Below are positions 6,734 through 11,164 of a stretch of 11,164 nucleotides of DNA, piece after piece. Under the pieces are notes generated by a model. The model did no database searches and was not told the origin of the DNA. It worked only from the letters and a program-made list of their open reading frames with translations. The translations under genes and the position numbers were made by a program. The stretch is from NCBI GenBank assembly GCA_946480565.1, contig CAMLKR010000064.1, forward strand, positions 1 through 11,164, given 5' to 3'. This DNA is from an uncultured Arenimonas sp. (GTDB lineage: Bacteria; Pseudomonadota; Gammaproteobacteria; Xanthomonadales; Xanthomonadaceae). The stretch's first letter is position 1. Each line of letters opens with the position of its first letter.

Positions 6734-7581
6734 AGCGCTGGCTGGTCTTCGGGCTCAGCGGCCAGGTCGGCGCGGCCCTGCGGGCGGCGATGGCCGCGGA
6801 CGAGGCGGGGCTGGTGGCGGTCTCACGCCAGCCGCAGGCGGAGGCGCCGGGACTGCACTGGCTGCAGGGCGCGCTCGGCCCCGGGCTGGTCACGGGCCGG
6901 GATTTCGATGCGGTCCTCAGCCTCGGGCCCCTGGACCACTTCACCGACTGGTTCGTCGCCTCGGACCTGGCCCCCGCGCGGCTGGTGGCCCTGGGATCGA
7001 CCAGCGTTCACAGCAAATCCGGTTCGCCCGATCCGGACGAACGCCGGCTCGCGGCCCGGCTGGCCGACGCCGAGGCCCGGCTTGCGGCGGCCTGCGCGGC
7101 GCGCGGCACCGCCCTCGCCCTGCTGCGCCCGACCCTGATCTACGGTGGCGGCGAACGCAGCCTCAGCCGCATCGTCGCCCTGGCCCGGCGCTGGCGCTGG
7201 CTGCCGTTGCCGCGCGAGGCGGGCGGGCTGCGCCAGCCGGTGCACGCGGGCGACCTCGCCCAGGCCGCGCTGGCCTGTCTGCGTTCGCCGGCCGCGATCG
7301 TCGGCGCTTATGACCTGCCGGGTGGGGAAACCCTGGCCTATGACGAGATGCTGCGGCGGGTGCTGGCCGTGGCCGCGCCGGGGGCCCGCATCGTCCGGCT
7401 GCCCACGCCGCTGTTCCGGGCCGGCATCCGGGTGCTGCGGCTGTTCGGCCTGGGTGGGGCAGGCGAGGGGCTGCTGGCCCGCTTCAACCGCGACCTGGTG
7501 TTCGACGCGGGCCCGGCCCGGCGCGATCTGGGCTATGCGCCGCGGCCTTTCCGGCCCGGCGCGGACATGTTCCGGACCTGA
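6730..7581 (+). CDS. NAD(P)-binding SDR / epimerase-like protein, atypical
   Basis: A 283-residue, probably cytoplasmic Rossmann-fold protein. The nucleotide-binding loop is FGLSGQVG (7-14). Later features fit extended or atypical SDRs: ALGSTSVHS (88-95), LLRPTLIYGGG (131-141), RQPVHAGDLAQAA (168-180), AYDLPGGETLAYDEML (193-208) and DLGYAPRPF (266-274). The usual catalytic Tyr-x3-Lys after the STS segment is absent; that region reads DPDERRLAARLADAEARL. It may therefore be a non-classical SDR, as in NDUFA9- or YeeZ-like groups, that binds rather than oxidises its ligand, or uses other residues. The substrate is unknown. The ATG overlaps the nhaA TGA (ATGA), so the two are co-transcribed and probably coupled in translation, though I see no biochemical link. 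The fold call is good and the function is open. Confidence 0.85.
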   Translation: MKRWLVFGLSGQVGAALRAAMAADEAGLVAVSRQPQAEAPGLHWLQGALGPGLVTGRDFDAVLSLGPLDHFTDWFVASDLAPARLVALGSTSVHSKSGSPDPDERRLAARLADAEARLAAACAARGTALALLRPTLIYGGGERSLSRIVALARRWRWLPLPREAGGLRQPVHAGDLAQAALACLRSPAAIVGAYDLPGGETLAYDEMLRRVLAVAAPGARIVRLPTPLFRAGIRVLRLFGLGGAGEGLLARFNRDLVFDAGPARRDLGYAPRPFRPGADMFRT

Positions 7582-7630
7582 TGTTGCGGCGCAGCAGGCA
7601 GCACCGTGACCGGCACCATACGCGGGAGCA

Positions 7631-7658
7631 TTGCCATTTCGTAACGAACATTTAATAT
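7631..7658 (+). promoter_or_regulatory. Candidate sigma-70-like promoter for the DUF1302-DUF1329 pair
   Basis: TTGCCA (7631-7636) is separated by 16 bases from TAATAT (7653-7658), within the only clearly A/T-rich island in this part of the window. Transcription would start near 7665, leaving about 140 bases of leader before the DUF1302 start. Overlapping alternative -10 hexamers such as TTTAAT (7651-7656) are possible. The call rests on similarity to consensus only. Confidence 0.45.
7638..7648. promoter_or_regulatory. Palindrome in the promoter spacer, candidate operator
   Basis: TTCGT-A-ACGAA is a perfect 5+1+5 palindrome lying between the proposed -35 and -10 boxes, where a bound repressor would block RNA polymerase. 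It matches no operator I can name. It could be chance, but its placement is suggestive. Confidence 0.35.
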
Positions 7659-7660
7659 GC

Positions 7661-7678
7661 CTAGAGGAAATGCTCTAG
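7661..7678. promoter_or_regulatory. Inverted repeat at the predicted start site, candidate operator
   Basis: CTAGAG (7661-7666) and CTCTAG (7673-7678) are perfect inverted repeats with a 6-base spacer, beginning two bases after the proposed -10. They would cover the transcription start. They could act as a DNA operator or as a small hairpin at the extreme 5' end of the transcript. The binding factor is unknown. Confidence 0.4.
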
Positions 7679-7701
7679 AGTCTGGGGGGAGCCAGCACGC
7701 T

Positions 7702-7791
7702 ATGAAGAACAGTTCCATCACGACGCGCCCACGGCCGTCGATTCCGCCCGCCGCCGTTGGCGGTGCTCCGAATTCCGCACGCACGCACTGA
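7702..7791 (+). CDS. Candidate 29-residue leader peptide upstream of DUF1302
   Basis: A short frame beginning MKNSSITTRPRPSIPPAAV has GGAG (7688-7691) ten bases before its ATG. It ends at a TGA (7789-7791) just four bases before the Shine-Dalgarno of the DUF1302 gene and 15 bases before its ATG. It has four prolines in eight residues, including a Pro-Pro, which could slow ribosomes. A 5-bp hairpin (7751-7763) lies within its coding sequence. The arrangement resembles a translated leader that controls or feeds ribosomes to the downstream gene. It has no recognisable homology or transmembrane segment, and short frames in GC-rich DNA are common, so it may not be translated. Confidence 0.3.
   Translation: MKNSSITTRPRPSIPPAAVGGAPNSARTH
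7749..7765 (+). promoter_or_regulatory. Hairpin in the leader of the DUF1302 transcript
   Basis: CCGCC (7751-7755), loop GTT, GGCGG (7759-7763) form a perfect 5-bp all-GC stem, which a G-U and a C-G pair extend to 7749/7765. No T-run follows, so it is not an intrinsic terminator. It could instead affect ribosome movement through the leader frame or leader stability. Confidence 0.35.
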
Positions 7792-7806
7792 CCCGAGGAA
7801 GCACCC

Positions 7807-9834
7807 ATGAAGAAACTGCACGCACACCACGGGCTGGTCGCTCGTGCCCCGCTCGCCGCCGCCGTCGCCCTGGGCCTGCTGATGGCCCCGGCCGCGCAGG
7901 CCTTCGAGTTCTCGCGCGGCGAACTGAGCGGCAGCCTGGACACCACCGTGTCCTACGGCTACTCCTGGCGCGTCGACGAGCAGGACCCGAACCTGATCGC
8001 CAAGTCCTGGTTCGACCCGCTGCTGTGCGCGCAGAACGTCCCGCTGGCCGCGATCCCGGTCGGCCCGGGCCGCTGCACCAGCACCGGCGGCGTGCCGGGT
8101 TCGCCGGCCCAGATCGCGGCCCCGGGCCGGTTCTCGGCCAACCGCGACGACGGCAACCTCAAGTACGACGAAGGCGACGCGATCTCCAGCGCCGTCAAGA
8201 TCACCTCCGAGCTGAGCCTGAACTGGCGCAGCTGGGGCGCCTTCATGCGCGCCACCTACTTCCACGACTTCGAGAACGAAGGCCGCGACGACCTGACCGA
8301 GATCGCGCAGGACCGCATCGGCCAGCGCTTCCGCATGCTCGATGCGTTCGTGTTCAAGGATTTCACCCTCGGTGACGAGGGCGCGCTCGGCGGCACCGTC
8401 CGCGTCGGCCGCCAGGTGGTGAGCTGGGGCGAGGGCACCTTCATCCAGAACGGCATCAACGTCATCAACCCGGTCGACCTGTCCGCGCTGCGCGTGGCCG
8501 GCGCCGAGCTGAAGGAAGCCTTCCTGCCGATCGACATGGCCTGGGGCTCGATCAACCTGTCCGAGAACGTCGCGCTGGAAGCGCTGTACATGTTCGAGTT
8601 CGAGGAAATCGAGGTCGACGCCGCCGGCACCTACTTCAGCGCCAACGACTTCGGCACCCCCGGCGGCACCTACGTGATGCTGGGCTTCGGCACCACGCCG
8701 CAGCCGGTCTACAACCCGGAGCGTTTCTTCAGCACCTGCTACGCCGGCCCGGCCGGTTACGCCACCAGCGACCGCTTCGCCGACCTGTCGGCGATCTACG
8801 GCGCCGCCACCGCGGCCCAGATCGTCGCCATCGGCTGCGGCAACGCCGTGGGCCGCCTGGAGGACCGCGCCGCGCGCGACGACGGCCAGTTCGGCCTGGC
8901 CCTGCGCTGGTACGCCGAGGCCCTGAACGAAACCGAGTTCGGCTTCTACTTCCTGAACTACCACAGCCGCGTGCCGCTGCTCTCGGGCCGCGCCGTGAAC
9001 AACCCGGTGGTGGGCGCCGCCAGTGGCCGCTTCTTCGTCGAGTATCCGGAAGACATCCAGATGTTCGGCATGAGCTGGAACACCACGCTGCCGGGCGGCG
9101 TCGCCTGGCAGGGCGAGATCAGCCACCGTCCGAACGCGCCGCTGCAGGTCGACGACGTCGAGCTGCTGTACGCCGCGCTCAGCCCGCTCAACCCGTTCAT
9201 CCCGGCGCCGGCGCTGCGCTTCAACAGCCAGCTGGGCCAGTACGCCCTGGGCCAGGAAGTCCGCGGCTGGCGCGAGCACGAGATGAGCCAGCTGCAGATG
9301 ACCTTCACCAAGGCCTTCGCCCAGGTGCTGGGCGCCGACCAGCTGGCCGTGGTCGCCGAAGTCGGCGCCACCGAGGTCTGGGACCTGCCGTCCGCCTCCG
9401 AGCTGCGCTACGAGGGCGAGGGTACGGACACCGGCGGCGGCTGCGATGTCGCCGATTCGCTGGCGGCCGGCTTCCCGGGCCCGGGCGCCCTGCTGTTCGG
9501 CTGCATGCGCAACCCGCAGACGCTGACCGGCGGCTTCCCGACCGCGTTCTCGTGGGGCTACCGCCTCGCGGCCCGCGCCGACTACTCCAGCGCCTTCGGC
9601 ACGCCCCTCACGCTGTCTCCGCGCCTGGCGTTCAACCATGACGTCAGCGGCACCACCCCGGGCCCGGGCGGCAACTTCCTCGAGGACCGCAAGTCGCTGA
9701 CGCTGGGCGTCGAGGCCAACTACCTGAACCAGTGGGTGTTCGACCTGAGCTACACGCGCTTCAGCGGCGCCGAGCAGTACAACCAGATCCACGACCGCGA
9801 CTTCGCGTCGTTCACCGTGAAGTATTCGTTCTGA
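7807..9834 (+). CDS. DUF1302 family outer-membrane protein
   Basis: A 675-residue exported protein, predicted to be an outer-membrane beta-barrel. The signal peptide is MKKLHAHHGLVARAPLAAAV plus a hydrophobic run ending AAQA, with likely cleavage after residue 32. The mature start FEFSRGELSGSLDTTVSYGY and the block SWGEGTFIQNGINVINPVDL (206-225) with AGAELKEAFLPIDM (231-244) are characteristic of DUF1302. The C-terminus FTVKYSF ends in Phe, as outer-membrane barrels do for BAM recognition. Six cysteines occur as three spaced pairs (74/90, 311/344, 546/566) in loop-like, Gly/Pro-rich segments and could form disulphides in surface loops. The ATG has GAGGAA six bases upstream. The DUF1329 gene follows 19 bases later, so they form an operon. 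The family is often proposed to handle hydrophobic compounds; the substrate here is unknown. Confidence 0.92.
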   Translation: MKKLHAHHGLVARAPLAAAVALGLLMAPAAQAFEFSRGELSGSLDTTVSYGYSWRVDEQDPNLIAKSWFDPLLCAQNVPLAAIPVGPGRCTSTGGVPGSPAQIAAPGRFSANRDDGNLKYDEGDAISSAVKITSELSLNWRSWGAFMRATYFHDFENEGRDDLTEIAQDRIGQRFRMLDAFVFKDFTLGDEGALGGTVRVGRQVVSWGEGTFIQNGINVINPVDLSALRVAGAELKEAFLPIDMAWGSINLSENVALEALYMFEFEEIEVDAAGTYFSANDFGTPGGTYVMLGFGTTPQPVYNPERFFSTCYAGPAGYATSDRFADLSAIYGAATAAQIVAIGCGNAVGRLEDRAARDDGQFGLALRWYAEALNETEFGFYFLNYHSRVPLLSGRAVNNPVVGAASGRFFVEYPEDIQMFGMSWNTTLPGGVAWQGEISHRPNAPLQVDDVELLYAALSPLNPFIPAPALRFNSQLGQYALGQEVRGWREHEMSQLQMTFTKAFAQVLGADQLAVVAEVGATEVWDLPSASELRYEGEGTDTGGGCDVADSLAAGFPGPGALLFGCMRNPQTLTGGFPTAFSWGYRLAARADYSSAFGTPLTLSPRLAFNHDVSGTTPGPGGNFLEDRKSLTLGVEANYLNQWVFDLSYTRFSGAEQYNQIHDRDFASFTVKYSF

Positions 9835-9853
9835 CGCCACAGGGAGGCAGAGG

Positions 9854-11164
9854 ATGAAAATCAACAAGAAGCACGCCTTGACCGTTTTGGTCGGGGCCGC
9901 GGTACTCGCCACCGGCATGGCCCAGGCAGCGGTCAGCGCGCAGGAAGCCGCGAAACTCGGCACGACGCTCACCCCGGTGGGCGGCGAGAAGGCGGGCAAC
10001 GCCGCCGGCACCATCCCGGCCTGGGAGGGCGGCATCGTCCGTCCGCCCTCGGGATTCCGCGTCGGCACCTTCCATCCGGATCCGTTCGCGGCCGACAAGC
10101 CGCTGTACTCGGTCACGCGCGCCAACCAGGCCACCTACGCCAACGTGCTGACGGCCGGCCAGAAGGCGATGTTCGCCAAGTACCCGACCTTCCGCATGGA
10201 CGTGTACCCGACCCGCCGCAGCGCCTCGTTCCCGCAGCGCACCTATGACTTCACCAAGCGCAACGCCACCAGCTGCCGCCTGGTGGCCAATGGCGACGGC
10301 GTGCAGAACTGCGCCGAGGGCATCCCGTTCCCGATCCCGCAGAACGCCTACGAGGTCATCTGGAACCACAAGCTCAAGTACAAGGGCCTGTCGGTGATCA
10401 GCTACTCGAACCAGGCGGCCCCGACCGCCGGCGGCGCGTTCACGCTGATCAAGCTGCGCGAGGAGATCCTGGGCCTGTACTACAAGCCGGGCAACACCAC
10501 CGAGAACATCAACAACATCCTGCTGTACTTCAAGCAGGAAGTGCTCGGCCCGGCCCGCCTGGCCGGCCAGGTGCTGCTGGTGCACGAGACCCTGAACGCG
10601 GCCGCCGCGCCGCGCCAGGCGTGGGTGTACAACCCGGGCCAGCGCCGCGTGCGCCGCGCCCCGAACGTCGCCTACGACAACCCGGGCACCGCCTCCGACG
10701 GCCTGCGCACCAACGACATGACCGACATGTTCAACGGCGCGATGGACCGCTTCGACTGGACCCTGGTCGGCAAGAAGGAAATGCTGGTCCCGTACAACTC
10801 GTACCGGGCCCATTCCGACAAGACCAAGGTGCGCGACCTGATCCGCCCGGGCCACCTCAACCCCGACTTCATGCGCTACGAGCTGCACCGCGTGTGGGTG
10901 GTCGAGGCCAAGCTCAAGGCCGGCCAGCGCCACATCAACAGCCGCCGCACCTTCTACGTGGACGAGGACAGCTGGCAGATCCTGCTGATGGACCACTACG
11001 ACGGCCAGGGCAACCTGTGGCGCTATTCGGACGCGCCGTCGGTGAACTACTACGAGGTGCCGACCTTCTGGTCCACCCTCGAAACCCACCACGACCTCAA
11101 GTCCGGCCGCTACATCACCATGCTGCTCGACAACGAGGACAAGCCGCGCGACTTCGGCTACCAG
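9854..11164 (+). CDS. DUF1329 family periplasmic protein (LolB-like), 3' end cut
   Basis: The frame is open from the ATG to the last base (437 codons), so the gene runs off the window; family members are about 450 residues, so little is missing. The signal peptide is MKINKKHALTVLVGAAVLAT plus GMAQA, with likely cleavage near residue 25. The mature N-terminus has the family hallmark KLGTTLTPVGGEKAGN and GTIPAWEGGI (36-61). Further family-like blocks are NGDGVQNCAEGIPFPIP (146-162), QAWVYNPGQRRVRRAP, and DEDSWQILLMDHYDGQGNLW near the end. C141 and C153 could form a disulphide. The start is supported by AGGGAGG (9841-9847) six bases upstream. DUF1329 has been likened to the LolA/LolB lipoprotein-carrier fold, so a periplasmic lipid or hydrophobic-ligand shuttle working with the DUF1302 barrel is a reasonable inference. 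Confidence 0.92.
   Translation, partial: MKINKKHALTVLVGAAVLATGMAQAAVSAQEAAKLGTTLTPVGGEKAGNAAGTIPAWEGGIVRPPSGFRVGTFHPDPFAADKPLYSVTRANQATYANVLTAGQKAMFAKYPTFRMDVYPTRRSASFPQRTYDFTKRNATSCRLVANGDGVQNCAEGIPFPIPQNAYEVIWNHKLKYKGLSVISYSNQAAPTAGGAFTLIKLREEILGLYYKPGNTTENINNILLYFKQEVLGPARLAGQVLLVHETLNAAAAPRQAWVYNPGQRRVRRAPNVAYDNPGTASDGLRTNDMTDMFNGAMDRFDWTLVGKKEMLVPYNSYRAHSDKTKVRDLIRPGHLNPDFMRYELHRVWVVEAKLKAGQRHINSRRTFYVDEDSWQILLMDHYDGQGNLWRYSDAPSVNYYEVPTFWSTLETHHDLKSGRYITMLLDNEDKPRDFGYQ

Noticed and set aside
7675..10134. 819-codon open frame on the - strand across the DUF1302 gene
   Set aside because: It is antisense to a well-supported gene with signal peptide and family motifs. Its translation is a low-complexity Ala/Arg/Val/His mix with no domain, as GC-rich codon bias produces on the opposite strand.
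9812..11092. 426-codon - strand frame across the DUF1329 gene
   Set aside because: It is antisense to a gene with a signal peptide, ribosome binding site and family hallmarks. Its own product is low complexity.

Overview
The window is strongly GC-rich, with dense coding on both strands and G/C-ending codons. The gene content points to a gammaproteobacterium of the Xanthomonadaceae/Lysobacteraceae type (Lysobacter, Luteimonas, Stenotrophomonas or relatives). The main clues are a lipoyl-domain-bearing LpdA next to AceF, the other gene families present, and complex dispersed repeats in the gaps. This placement is inferred from protein style, not from a marker gene.

Region 1 (1-3553, + strand) is the distal part of a pyruvate dehydrogenase complex operon. 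It holds the C-terminal catalytic domain of the E2 acetyltransferase (aceF, cut by the left edge), then a stand-alone nitrilase-superfamily amidohydrolase overlapping it by one base, then lpdA (E3) with its own N-terminal lipoyl domain. E2 makes acetyl-CoA and E3 reoxidises the lipoyl groups. The hydrolase between them has no known part in the complex and is the most curious gene here.

Region 2 (3554-4025) is a 472-base gap between convergent genes. It contains no convincing gene. It does contain a large nested palindrome (31-base arms around two smaller hairpins) and a degenerate 66-base-period tandem repeat.

Region 3 (4026-7581) holds an SLC13/DASS-type anion permease on the - strand. Divergent from it are nhaA (Na+/H+ antiporter) and a small atypical SDR/epimerase-like gene that overlaps the end of nhaA by four bases. 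The permease family is often sodium-coupled and NhaA exports sodium, so the pair may share a sodium cycle.

Region 4 (7582-11164) opens with a 225-base leader that carries a candidate promoter, two short perfect palindromes, a possible 29-residue leader peptide and a hairpin. It then holds a DUF1302 outer-membrane barrel-like protein and a DUF1329 periplasmic protein (cut by the right edge). This pair recurs in proteobacteria, often near RND/MMPL transporters, and its substrate is unsettled. With its unusual leader it is the best candidate for a poorly described system in this window.
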